Shown: positions 54,331 through 63,010 of the stretch, piece after piece
Layout: every line of letters starts with the position of its first letter
Position numbering within the stretch: the first letter of the stretch is position 1
Assembly (NCBI RefSeq): GCF_009856605.1
Contig: NZ_CP047242.1
Location: 124,001 to 188,000, forward strand
Length of the DNA stretch: 64,000 nt
Direction: 5' to 3'
Source: Trichormus variabilis 0441
GTDB taxonomy: Bacteria; Cyanobacteriota; Cyanobacteriia; Cyanobacteriales; Nostocaceae
Made by a program: the position numbers and the translations under genes
Notes under the pieces: model-generated
Databases searched by the model: none
The model's input: the letters and a program-made list of their open reading frames with translations, nothing else
Told to the model about the DNA's origin: nothing

Positions 54331-56175
54331 ATGAGCCTCAGTCAATTGGTCAATGTTGATTCTGACACAGTATCTAAAACCGTTTATGATGCTGTCATAG
54401 TTGGAACAGGGGTAGCTGGAGCCATTGTTGCCAAAGAATTGAGTCAACAGGGCAAGAAGGTTTTAATCATTGAAGCTACAGTACACAAAGATTTAACTCT
54501 TGCAGGCTTTCAAAGTTATGTTGATACCTTCTACAAAGCGGTGGATAAAAATCCTAACTCTCCCTATCCCGCTAACGCTAATGTTCCCAGCCCCACTGAT
54601 TACAACGACTATTTTATAGAGAAGGGACCCATGCCTCTTGCGGGTTCCTACACCAGGGTTCTGGGCGGAACAACCATGCACTGGGAAGCAAAAACCCCAC
54701 GGATGTTACCGGAAGATTTCAAGTTATCCAGTACCTACGGACAAGGTCTTGATTGGCCGATTAGCTATCACGACCTTGAGCCGTATTACCGCAAAGCCGA
54801 GCATGAAATGGGCGTTTGTGGAGACGTAGAAGAGCAGAAAAAACTAGGCCTTGAATTTCCCCAAGACTATGTTTTTCCCATGGAAAAGCTCCCCCCCTCT
54901 TACTTGGATCAAAAAGTCATTGAGAAAGTCGATGGCACCAAGGTTGAACTCTATGGCAAGACTCACACAATCAGCTTTGCTACATTTCCTCAAGCTCGTA
55001 ATGGAGTACCTAACCCTAAATATGATCAAGGTAACCTCTTTGTTCCCGATGGAGTTACTACTGTCCATCCTGTTCAATATGGTGAACGTTGCCAAGGAAA
55101 TGCTAACTGTGTTCCTATCTGTCCAGTTCAGGCAAAATATGATGCTCGCAGAACTTTAAGTAAAGCCTTTGAAACAGGTAGAGTTCATGTACTCTACCAA
55201 GCAGTGGCTTATAAGCTGGAATACGATCGCCAAAATGGTCGCATCACTGCCATTCACTACAAAAACTATAAAAAACCCAACTCTAGCGATTACACCACAG
55301 GAATCGCTAAGGGAACCGTATTTGTCCTAGCGACTAATGCAGTCGAAAACGCTCGGCTATTGCTCGGCTCTGACTTGCCTAACACCAGTGGATTGATAGG
55401 ACGCTATTTAATGGATCACCCCTTCACCTTAGCTTGGGCTTTGATGCCTGAAGTCACTGGTACTATGCGGGGGCCTCTTGTAACATCAGGAATTGGCACA
55501 TTCCGTCAAGGTGATTTTCGTAAGAAACAATCCGCCTTTGCCGTAGACATTCACAACGATGGTTGGGGATGGGCTACCGGATCACCTAAGAGTGAAGTAG
55601 AAGACGCGATCGATAACAAAAACAAATATGGACAAGAACTGCGTCAGACATTGATTAGTCGAATTTCCCGACAACTGTTGTTGGCTTTCATGTGTGAATT
55701 ACTCCCTGAGTACGGTAACCGAGTCACTATCGATCCCAGACACAAAGATAAACTGGGTAATTATCGTCCCGTCATTAATTTCAACCTACCCGACTACAGT
55801 CGTAGAACCCTTGCTTACACCAGAAAAGTCTCCCGCGTCATCTTCGAGCGTTTAGGTGCAGAAGACTATACTCACTACGATCCTCAAGACCCTGCCTATT
55901 TTGAGTTTGAGGGTGAAGGCTACGTATACAAAGGTGGAAACCACTTTTCGGGAACTCATATTATGGGAACAACGCCCTCGAATTCAGTTGTTGATAGTTA
56001 TCTGCGTTCTTGGGATCATAAAAATCTTTTCCTCGTCGGCGCAGGAAGTATGCCCACCATTGGTAGTTCCAATACAACCTTAACCATTGCCGCATTGAGT
56101 TTTAGAACTGCCGAGCATATCCTGCAAGAATTAAATTCTTATAATTTGCCAGCTGCTAATTTGCAAGCTCGCTAA
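54331..56175 (+). CDS. GMC-family FAD oxidoreductase (large-subunit-like)
   Basis: A 614-aa flavoprotein. The FAD-binding GTGVAG (about 25-30) sits in VIVGTGVAGAIVAKEL with LIIEA after it. RVLGGTTMHWEAKTPR is the GMC signature near residue 110. A four-Cys segment GERCQGNANCVPICPVQAKY follows. The C-terminal catalytic half has HFSGTHIMGT and GSSNTTLTIAALSFR with the His/Asn pair. Such proteins oxidise alcohol or sugar hydroxyls; the cysteine-bearing loop is typical of the large subunit of three-part sugar dehydrogenases. No signal peptide. It leads a probable operon with a ferritin-like gene and a small-subunit-like gene. Confidence 0.88.
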   Translation: MSLSQLVNVDSDTVSKTVYDAVIVGTGVAGAIVAKELSQQGKKVLIIEATVHKDLTLAGFQSYVDTFYKAVDKNPNSPYPANANVPSPTDYNDYFIEKGPMPLAGSYTRVLGGTTMHWEAKTPRMLPEDFKLSSTYGQGLDWPISYHDLEPYYRKAEHEMGVCGDVEEQKKLGLEFPQDYVFPMEKLPPSYLDQKVIEKVDGTKVELYGKTHTISFATFPQARNGVPNPKYDQGNLFVPDGVTTVHPVQYGERCQGNANCVPICPVQAKYDARRTLSKAFETGRVHVLYQAVAYKLEYDRQNGRITAIHYKNYKKPNSSDYTTGIAKGTVFVLATNAVENARLLLGSDLPNTSGLIGRYLMDHPFTLAWALMPEVTGTMRGPLVTSGIGTFRQGDFRKKQSAFAVDIHNDGWGWATGSPKSEVEDAIDNKNKYGQELRQTLISRISRQLLLAFMCELLPEYGNRVTIDPRHKDKLGNYRPVINFNLPDYSRRTLAYTRKVSRVIFERLGAEDYTHYDPQDPAYFEFEGEGYVYKGGNHFSGTHIMGTTPSNSVVDSYLRSWDHKNLFLVGAGSMPTIGSSNTTLTIAALSFRTAEHILQELNSYNLPAANLQAR

Positions 56176-56338
56176 CACTTGTCATCAATAAAAATAACGC
56201 TCTATCAGATAAAAGCTTCAACACTTTGAATCCAAAAATTCATCAGAATTGAAACTTAGATATAAATAGAGTTCTCTGGCTACTTGATGACACTCCCTAG
56301 TACCCTTTACGAAGTCGAAAAACCTCGCAAATAAAACT

Positions 56339-57439
56339 ATGACTATAGCCACCGATAGCTTAAAGTTGATTACAACGGTTGAACAATTAAAGTACTATCT
56401 CATCCAAGCAATGAAGATAGAACACGCAACCATTCCCCCTTATATGACAGCGCTTTACTCTATTAAACCCGGAAAAAATTTAGAGGCTTTTCATATTATC
56501 CGGGAGGTTGCTGTAGAAGAAATGTTACACCTAACTCTCGTAGCTAATGTTTATAATGCGGTGGGAGGCTCGTTTGCATCACCAGTCCTGACAGCACCTA
56601 ACTTTATTCCCACATATCCGAGTTATTTACCTACAGGATCTACAGACTTTAAAGTAGGTTTAACCAAGTTTTCCAAAAAGACTATAGAGACCTTTCGTAA
56701 GATCGAACGTTCTAAGGATGTTGAAGAAGGTGATCCATTAGTTGAGTCTCGAAGCTTACAAGAATATTTACTAGAAGTTGTAGGCTGCGATCCGACCAAA
56801 ACTTTCTACAGCATTGGCTTATTTTATGCAGAGATCATTCGTGGTCTCAATGCACTCTATAAAGAAAAAGGTCCCGACCTATTTTGCGGCGATCCTCGGC
56901 GACAAATCACCCCTGAATATTACTATAACGGTGGTGGAGATATCATCCCAGTGACCGACCTGCGTTCGGCCATGCGAGCTTTAAAAGTAATTCAAGAGCA
57001 GGGTGAAGGGTCAAGAAGTGGAACAATCTATGATGCAGAACGAGAACTAGCCCATGACTATCGTTTTCAGCAAATCCTATTAGAAAAATATTATGTGATC
57101 GACAAAGATGATCCGACAAAATCCGATCAGCCCAATGAGCCTACAGGCAAATCCTTTAACGTAGACTGGAATGAAGTTTATCCCATTAAGGATAATGCCA
57201 AACTGAGTGATTATCCAGAGGGATCGGAAGTACGTACAGCAGCCTTAGCGTTTCACTCTGCCTATAGTGAATTCCTAGCCAAAATTGAATACGCTTTTGA
57301 TGGGCATCCTGAGCAGTTAGTTCCCGCAGTTGGGGGAATGTTCCGTCTCAAAGAACAAGCTAACAGTTTAATGCGTAATCCTATTCCAGGAAATCCAGGA
57401 GTGAATGCGGCTCCTATTTTTAAGTTAGATAAGCGTTAA
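56339..57439 (+). CDS. Ferritin-like protein of the VioB/RebD (PF12902-like) type
   Basis: A 366-aa cytosolic protein. The N-terminal four-helix part shows LKYYLIQAMKIEHATIPPYM and EVAVEEMLHLTLVANVYNAV, the E...E-E-M-L-H pattern that binds metal in the VioB-type ferritin-like domain. A second part has RGLNALYKEKG and DPTKSDQPNEPTG; the end (HSAYSEFLAKIEYAFDGHPE) resembles the closing helices of that family. In violacein and rebeccamycin clusters this domain makes iminophenylpyruvate dimers, but standalone cyanobacterial members are of unknown function. The partner here is likely the GMC enzyme. Confidence 0.75.
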   Translation: MTIATDSLKLITTVEQLKYYLIQAMKIEHATIPPYMTALYSIKPGKNLEAFHIIREVAVEEMLHLTLVANVYNAVGGSFASPVLTAPNFIPTYPSYLPTGSTDFKVGLTKFSKKTIETFRKIERSKDVEEGDPLVESRSLQEYLLEVVGCDPTKTFYSIGLFYAEIIRGLNALYKEKGPDLFCGDPRRQITPEYYYNGGGDIIPVTDLRSAMRALKVIQEQGEGSRSGTIYDAERELAHDYRFQQILLEKYYVIDKDDPTKSDQPNEPTGKSFNVDWNEVYPIKDNAKLSDYPEGSEVRTAALAFHSAYSEFLAKIEYAFDGHPEQLVPAVGGMFRLKEQANSLMRNPIPGNPGVNAAPIFKLDKR

Positions 57440-57486
57440 CTAAACTTTGAATTGGGATTTAAAATTTTTGCGGAGGTAAATAACGG

Positions 57487-57963
57487 ATGGATATTAATGC
57501 ACCTGAATTTAAGGAGTATTTCCTTAATCTTTCAGTAGTTCTTACAGGGTTTTCCAAGTTTCAATTGCAGGGAACAGGTTTTTCTACTCTTTATTTTGAA
57601 ACCATTCGAGACATCATTGGTGGAGATATATTTGGAGAACTTTTAACAACTTTTCATAAGTTGGAACTGGAAAAAAAAGAGAAAAACCACGAATCTATTA
57701 AACAGATATTGGCATCAGAAAAATTTGGTCCCATCGCCCGCAATATCATTAAGGTTTGGTACATAGCTACTTGGTATGCACTGCCACAATCTTGGCGGGA
57801 CGCTTTTGGCACCAAAGAAAAAGATGGAACCTTTGTAATCAGCGCACAGGCCTATCCAGAAGGACTTTTATGGCCGGCGATCGGTGTTAACCCACCTGGC
57901 GCAAAAGGCCAGGGATACGCAACTTGGAGCGAACCTCCTTTAGTTAGCCTTACTAAAAGCTAA
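57487..57963 (+). CDS. Small-subunit-like protein of a FAD sugar dehydrogenase
   Basis: A 158-aa protein. The start, ATG 57487, has a GGAGG site (57472-57476). It fits the small subunit of membrane sugar/sorbitol dehydrogenases: EYFLNLSVVLTGFSKFQLQG near the start, FGPIARNIIKVWYIATWY in the middle, and YPEGLLWPAIGVNPPGA then GYATWSEPP at the end. Family members carry a Tat signal; none is seen here, so the complex may be cytosolic. It probably helps fold or stabilise the GMC subunit. Confidence 0.7.
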   Translation: MDINAPEFKEYFLNLSVVLTGFSKFQLQGTGFSTLYFETIRDIIGGDIFGELLTTFHKLELEKKEKNHESIKQILASEKFGPIARNIIKVWYIATWYALPQSWRDAFGTKEKDGTFVISAQAYPEGLLWPAIGVNPPGAKGQGYATWSEPPLVSLTKS

Positions 57964-58058
57964 CATCTCTTTTGTGTAGAGTTTAACTCACACAACTGCC
58001 AAAAAAACCGTCTTTGGTTCTGAAAAAATTGCAACATTTTCTATTCTCAAGAACAAAC

Positions 58059-58727
58059 ATGAGTATTTCATCCTGGTTTTCTAGAATCTCTACTATTGCC
58101 CTCTCAATTTTCTTTAGCTTAACGATATTTAGCTCACCCGCTAACGCCTTTGTTGCTTCGGATCAGGCTAAGTTACTGGTAACAAATACCTGTGTTAATT
58201 GCGATCTATCAGGAGCCGATCTATCGAATAAAGATTTATATGGCAGCGCACTCAGTGGGGCAAATCTCTCCAACGCAAATCTCTCCAATACCCTACTCAA
58301 TGATGCAAAGCTAAACGGAGCTAATCTATCAGGAGCTAATCTATCAGGAGCTATCTTGATGGGAACCATTTTCTCTAATGCCAACCTAACGGGGGCTAAT
58401 CTTTCTCAGGCAGATTTGTATAATGCCCTGCTGGATAAGACAACATTATTAAACGCTAATTTAGGTGATGCAGATTTAACAGAGGCAGTTATCATTGATG
58501 CAGATTTGTCTAATGCTTTGGGGAAAAATACCAAGCTCAAAGGAGCAGTTCTTTCTAGAGCAAATTTATCGAATGCAGATTTTTCTAGTAGTTACATGAG
58601 AAATACGAGATTATCATCTGCCATTCTTAAGGGAGCTAAATTCTCTGGAGCCGACCTGTCCAATTCTCTGATGCCTGACGGGACTACTTATAACGGAAGT
58701 GTCTCTAAGTTTGGAGCTATTCAGTAA
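58059..58727 (+). CDS. Exported pentapeptide-repeat protein
   Basis: The start is taken as ATG 58059, giving 222 aa with a signal peptide (WFSRISTIALSIFFSLTIFS, cut near SPANA). A TTG at 58014 would add 15 residues. From about residue 45 it is built of A(D/N)LSx pentapeptides (LSGADLSNKDLYGSALSGAN, LSNANLSNTLLNDAKLNGAN) that form a right-handed quadrilateral helix. Two cysteines (TCVNCDLSG) open the helix, possibly a disulfide. Role unknown; many cyanobacterial exported members exist. Minus-strand frame here is a shadow. Confidence 0.85.
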   Translation: MSISSWFSRISTIALSIFFSLTIFSSPANAFVASDQAKLLVTNTCVNCDLSGADLSNKDLYGSALSGANLSNANLSNTLLNDAKLNGANLSGANLSGAILMGTIFSNANLTGANLSQADLYNALLDKTTLLNANLGDADLTEAVIIDADLSNALGKNTKLKGAVLSRANLSNADFSSSYMRNTRLSSAILKGAKFSGADLSNSLMPDGTTYNGSVSKFGAIQ

Positions 58728-58826
58728 AAACTGAATCTGAACGATAATCTTGATGATGAGTCCTGAGAATATTTGAACACTCATCCTCGCAAAGATATAT
58801 CAATTCATTCTTCAATTCTTCACTTG

Positions 58827-58926
58827 AAGCGGTGCTGACACTTTAAATTTCGAGAAAATTTTCACACCGCTTTAAGTCTACTCCCATGTTTAGCAATGAG
58901 TTTTATATATATTTGACTCATTGCTA
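58827..58926. other. Two inverted repeats between pentapeptide and IolE-like genes
   Basis: AAGCGGTG (58827-58834) pairs with CACCGCTT (58865-58872). TAGCAATGAG (58891-58900) pairs perfectly with CTCATTGCTA (58917-58926) over a 16-nt AT-rich loop. The first looks like a weak terminator for the upstream gene; the second could be an operator or terminator for the downstream gene. Confidence 0.5.
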
Positions 58927-58981
58927 ATTATTTGAGAATTCTAATTTCATCACCTAGCTAAAGATTAGGAATCACTAAGTC

Positions 58982-60097
58982 ATGTTGACAAAGAATGAGC
59001 GGAAGACAAATAAATCATCGATTTTGTCCAAAATCCAAAAAATTAGCCGTTTATTTGCCCTATCATTTGTCTTTATCTTTGTGGGCATAAATAGCTTAAC
59101 ACTTCCCGCTACGGCTGCTCCCAGCGGAAACAATTCAGTTCTAGTATCTCTGGTTTCTCCTTCATCTAAACCTACACTCTTAAACCCAACATTTGACCCC
59201 AAAAAAGTAGATTTGGGCATTACTCCCACTGGTTGGAGTAATAGTGATGACCTGACTATTGATCTTAATCCTCCTATCCCTTACGAGCAGATTTTAAGTG
59301 AAATGGCACTATCTGGCTTCAAGGGTTCGCAAATGTCACCTAAATTTCCGAAAAAAATAAAGGATTTAAAAAAAGAGTTAAAACTTCGTGAGTTGAAAAT
59401 TTCTGAACCTTGGGTAGGAACTTTATTCACCGAGGGAAAGGAAGATGAAACCCTTAAAGAATTCGACAAACAAGTGGCTTTCATGAAGGAAATGAAAGGC
59501 AAAAATATTGTTGTTGCTGAATTGGGTGGTGCTGTTCATCAAAAAAAATGTGTAGACCCTCTAGTTAACAGACCTCGTTTTACCGACGCGCAATGGGCAG
59601 ATTTATTTAAGGGGCTAAATAAACTGGGTTCATTGGCAAAAGAAAACGGTATGCAGTTGGTTTATCACCCTCACATTGGTACGGGAGTAGAAGACTTCGC
59701 TGATATTGACCGTTTGATGCAAGGTACTGATTCCGAAAATGTTAAGCTGCTTCTCGATACTGGTCATTTGTACTATGCAGATGTTGATCCTCTAGCAGTC
59801 ACTAAAAAGTATGCTAACCGGATCAAACACGTCCATCTAAAAAATATCCGTCAACCAATTTTAGATGAATCGAAAAAAACTGGTCGTAGCTTTTTAGATT
59901 CTATCCGAGCCGGGATATTTACTGTTCCGGGAGATACAGACGGTGCAATTGATTTTCAGCCAATTTTACAAGAACTTGCTAAAGCTAAATATGAAGGATG
60001 GCTAATGGTAGAGGCAGAACAAGATCCAAACAAAGCTAATCCTTTAACATATGCTTTAATGGCTCGTAATTATTTACGCCAAGTGACCGATTTATAA
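58982..60097 (+). CDS. Exported IolE-like TIM-barrel protein (inosose dehydratase/sugar isomerase family)
   Basis: A 371-aa protein with a signal peptide (LFALSFVFIFVGINSLTLPA). The mature part is a TIM barrel with IolE landmarks: DLGITPTGWSN, YEQILSEMALSGFKGSQMSP, VVAELGGAVH, YHPHIGTGVED, KLLLDTGHLYYADVDPLAVT, FTVPGDTDGAIDF and GWLMVEAEQDPNKANP. The H/D/E metal sites (HPH, LDTGH, MVEAEQDP) are kept. IolE dehydrates scyllo-inosose; related barrels isomerise or dehydrate keto-sugars. An exported copy is unusual since the IolE reaction is cytosolic. Neighbours suggest a keto-sugar pathway. Confidence 0.87.
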   Translation: MLTKNERKTNKSSILSKIQKISRLFALSFVFIFVGINSLTLPATAAPSGNNSVLVSLVSPSSKPTLLNPTFDPKKVDLGITPTGWSNSDDLTIDLNPPIPYEQILSEMALSGFKGSQMSPKFPKKIKDLKKELKLRELKISEPWVGTLFTEGKEDETLKEFDKQVAFMKEMKGKNIVVAELGGAVHQKKCVDPLVNRPRFTDAQWADLFKGLNKLGSLAKENGMQLVYHPHIGTGVEDFADIDRLMQGTDSENVKLLLDTGHLYYADVDPLAVTKKYANRIKHVHLKNIRQPILDESKKTGRSFLDSIRAGIFTVPGDTDGAIDFQPILQELAKAKYEGWLMVEAEQDPNKANPLTYALMARNYLRQVTDL

Positions 60098-60329
60098 CCG
60101 ATTTCAATTGCTACATAAATTTGTAGCAATCCATAGAAACCTGGGTACACTAACCAAATTTGGGAAGCTGTTTCATATCTAATTTGCACACTTAAATTGC
60201 ATCAAATCATTGTGTAATATTATTCCTATTGAGGATGTCAAATATGGAACAGCTTTACCAATTTCTAAACTTGCATATTTGTTAATTATTCATGGTTGAT
60301 TCAAATAACAAAACCTAAATCTTCCTCAA

Positions 60330-62000
60330 ATGCTGAAAAATTGGCAAAAGATATCTTTCTTAATACTGACAGTTTTAGCGTTCATCCTACACCCAATACT
60401 TTGTCAATCTGCTATAGCACAGCCAGTAGCATCTGATGTCAAGCCTGGTTGTGAGAAAAAAGTCATCGATATTCAGGAATATGGAGGTTTACCTTTTCAG
60501 AATCCAGAGGAAATTAAATCCCAAAACGGCTTATTAGAGACAACTATAGAAGTCAAGTATGGAGAAAATAAGATTGCTGGATGTGATGTCAAACTTCGTT
60601 CTTATAACGGGAAATTGGTAGGACCAACATTGCGAATTCAATCAGGAGATACTCTAAATATTAATTTAATTAATAGTCTACCCCCAGAAACAAATCCATC
60701 AACGCCAGCTAATCACAACAAGCCCCACGCCTTTAATATTACTAATTTTCACACCCACGGTCTTCATGTTTCTCCTGATGGAAATAGTGACAATGTGCTG
60801 CGTGAAATGGCACCAAAAAAAGATTTGAATGGGAACTCCCCCGAATACCCTATTGAAATAAAACTACCAGAAATTCATCCAGGGGGAACTGATTGGTATC
60901 ATTCGCACTTTCATGGTTCAACTGCACTACAAGTGTCTAGTGGAATGGCGGGAGCTTTAATTGTAGAAGGAGGACTTGATCGTCTACCAGAAATTGCAGC
61001 AGCAAAAGAAAAGATATTTGTTCTTCAACAAATTGCTTACAATGAAAAAGGAGAATTAGAAGACTATGATGATTTAAAACCTAATAAATGGCAGCAATCA
61101 CAACGTCAAATCACAATTAATGGGCAAATTGTTCCCACCATTGAAATGCAACCTGGTGAAGTTCAACATTGGCGTTTCATTCATGCGGGGATACGTGAAG
61201 GGATTAATTTAGAATTGCGACACGTCGATGATTCTCGCCGTATCAAACTGCACGAAATAGCAGTAGATGGAATTCCCTTGGATCACTTAGATTCGTGGGA
61301 TAGGATTGAACTTGAACCGGGTTACCGTAGCGATGTGCTAGTCAAAGGTGAACCCCTCCACGAAGGACAGGAATCTCAAGAATATTTCTTGATAGATTCC
61401 CCTAGTATTCCAGAAAAATCACTGATGGGAGTGGGAGAAGCAGGACATATTCTCGCCAAAATTGTGGTCAAAGGTTCACCTCTAAATATGGAATTGCCTA
61501 ATGATTCTGAACTAGCAGCAGTGAAAATGAAAGAAGCTCCTGCTGATATTCTGGCGGAAGAGATTAGTGGTTCTCAAAAAATTGTGTTTGGTCTAACCTG
61601 CATTCCGGAAAATTGTCAGCAAACGACAAAAGTGAATTTTGAAATTAACGGAAAAGAATTTAACGGTGAACCTCGCAATTTAACATTGACGAAAGTAGAA
61701 GAATGGATATTAGAAACTGGTAAATCTGTAGTTCCTTCTCATCCTTTTCATATTCATGTCAATCCCTTTCAATATACGCGCATTGGGCCTGATAACAAAC
61801 CAGAAACTATTTGGCGTGATACGTTGCTTGTCTCCCAGAATCGACCAGAAATAGTCAAAAGTCGCTACACGGATTTTACTGGCACATTTGTTCTACACTG
61901 TCATATTTTAGATCATGAAGATCAAGGAATGATGGAACTAGTGCAGATATTAGATGAAAGTAAAAAAATTACGTTTTTACCAAAGGAGGAAAACAAATGA
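60330..62000 (+). CDS. Exported multicopper oxidase
   Basis: A 556-aa protein. The signal peptide is KISFLILTVLAFILHPILCQ. All four copper motifs are present: FHTHGLHV, YHSHFHGS, HPFHIHVNP and HCHILDHEDQGMM (the last with the type-1 Cys-His and axial Met). It should oxidise phenols, metals or similar with O2. Periplasmic or surface location. The ORF ends four bases into the next gene (ATGA), so translation is coupled. It would be an electron sink, or a separate activity, in this cluster. Confidence 0.92.
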   Translation: MLKNWQKISFLILTVLAFILHPILCQSAIAQPVASDVKPGCEKKVIDIQEYGGLPFQNPEEIKSQNGLLETTIEVKYGENKIAGCDVKLRSYNGKLVGPTLRIQSGDTLNINLINSLPPETNPSTPANHNKPHAFNITNFHTHGLHVSPDGNSDNVLREMAPKKDLNGNSPEYPIEIKLPEIHPGGTDWYHSHFHGSTALQVSSGMAGALIVEGGLDRLPEIAAAKEKIFVLQQIAYNEKGELEDYDDLKPNKWQQSQRQITINGQIVPTIEMQPGEVQHWRFIHAGIREGINLELRHVDDSRRIKLHEIAVDGIPLDHLDSWDRIELEPGYRSDVLVKGEPLHEGQESQEYFLIDSPSIPEKSLMGVGEAGHILAKIVVKGSPLNMELPNDSELAAVKMKEAPADILAEEISGSQKIVFGLTCIPENCQQTTKVNFEINGKEFNGEPRNLTLTKVEEWILETGKSVVPSHPFHIHVNPFQYTRIGPDNKPETIWRDTLLVSQNRPEIVKSRYTDFTGTFVLHCHILDHEDQGMMELVQILDESKKITFLPKEENK

Positions 62001-62386
62001 AACTGCATGATCAAGATCAAATCAGACGCATATTTGAAGAAGTATATCCTGATAATGTCCGGGCGGGAGATTTATCTGCTTATGCCGATATGTATACAGA
62101 AGATGCTTTATGGATGCCACCTAATGGACTCGATCGCTGCGGTATACCGGATATTTTAGAAGGCTTTGCAGACACAATTGCTGATAAAGATATCGATCCG
62201 ATTTTTACAGCTGAAGAAATCGAAGTCAAAGGTGATTCTGGTTATGTCATCGGTATTTCTTTGGCTACCATTTGCCCAAAAGACGGCAGTCCATCAACAC
62301 AAGTCAAATATCGAGCTTTATGGTTGATGAAAAAAGATGGCGATCGCTGGAAAATTGCTCGTCAAATTTGGAATGTAAAACCTTAA
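61997..62386 (+). CDS. NTF2-like (SnoaL/DUF4440-type) protein
   Basis: A 129-aa protein of the NTF2-like cone fold: ADMYTEDALWMPPNGLDRCG, EILEGF-type helix (ILEGFADTIADKD) and KYRALWLMKKDGDRWKIARQ. SnoaL and DUF4440 members act as isomerases, dehydratases or non-enzymatic binders. It starts within the last codons of the oxidase gene after a GGAGGA site and is probably co-expressed. Confidence 0.85.
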   Translation: MKLHDQDQIRRIFEEVYPDNVRAGDLSAYADMYTEDALWMPPNGLDRCGIPDILEGFADTIADKDIDPIFTAEEIEVKGDSGYVIGISLATICPKDGSPSTQVKYRALWLMKKDGDRWKIARQIWNVKP

Positions 62387-62423
62387 TAATTTTGTAAAAT
62401 TCCAATTCCTGGAACCTAATAAA

Positions 62424-62813
62424 ATGGCTACAGAAAAATATCATGAGATACTCAAAAAATACTTTCTGTCTTTTGAAACTGGTGATTTTTCACAAGTACA
62501 GTTCTCTTGCAACCTTGAGTTTCTGAGTCCCATTAGTGGTAACACTTTGAAAGGAACTGAAGAAGTTATCCCTTTTTTAAAGGGTGTGACGACTCGTGTG
62601 GCAGAAGTGAACATTATGTCAACCACTGTTGAATACCCAAGAGCAAGTGGTGTATGGCAAATGAGGACAACAAAAGGAACTTTATACACCCTACACAACT
62701 TCTTTCGTCTTGACGAAGAAGGTATTGTCTATGTTTGGCCGATGTTCGATCCAAAAGCTGTGATGGAAAATCCAGACGCTTTAATTCAATGGCTAACGGG
62801 TAAGGACTACTAA
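62424..62813 (+). CDS. Second NTF2-like protein
   Basis: A 129-aa protein with the same length and NTF2-like pattern as the preceding gene: EILKKYFLSFETGDFSQVQF, LEFLSPISGNTLKGTEEVIP, FLKGVTTRVAEV and TLHNFFRLDEEGIVYVWPMF. It lies 37 bp downstream of the first, possibly an ancient duplicate that diverged. Function unknown. Confidence 0.8.
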   Translation: MATEKYHEILKKYFLSFETGDFSQVQFSCNLEFLSPISGNTLKGTEEVIPFLKGVTTRVAEVNIMSTTVEYPRASGVWQMRTTKGTLYTLHNFFRLDEEGIVYVWPMFDPKAVMENPDALIQWLTGKDY

Positions 62814-62835
62814 TAGTTCACCAACCCAAAATTGC

Positions 62836-62912
62836 TGGGCTAGGGCAAGCAGGGGGAGCAGGGGAAGCAGAGGGAGCAGGGGGAGAAGTCGCAAGGAGGG
62901 TTTCCCTCCGGG
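62836..62912. repeat. GCAGGGGGA/GGAGCAG tandem repeat plus hairpin
   Basis: Purine-rich tandem GGGGGAGCA-like units (62847-62884) are followed by the hairpin GGAGGG (62895-62900)-TTT-CCCTCC (62904-62909), the same hairpin seen at 36296-36310. A dispersed repeat; it may stop transcription before the last gene. Confidence 0.65.
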
Positions 62913-63010
62913 CGAACTTCGGGGGAGAAAGAGATTTTTTTTGCTGCTATTAACCTTGCAAAGTTCTCTTGGCAGACTACTAAGTAATACCAACTCAACA
63001 AAATAACAAA

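Noticed and set aside
58163..58384. Minus-strand ORF in the pentapeptide gene
   Set aside because: Antisense of the regular pentapeptide code.
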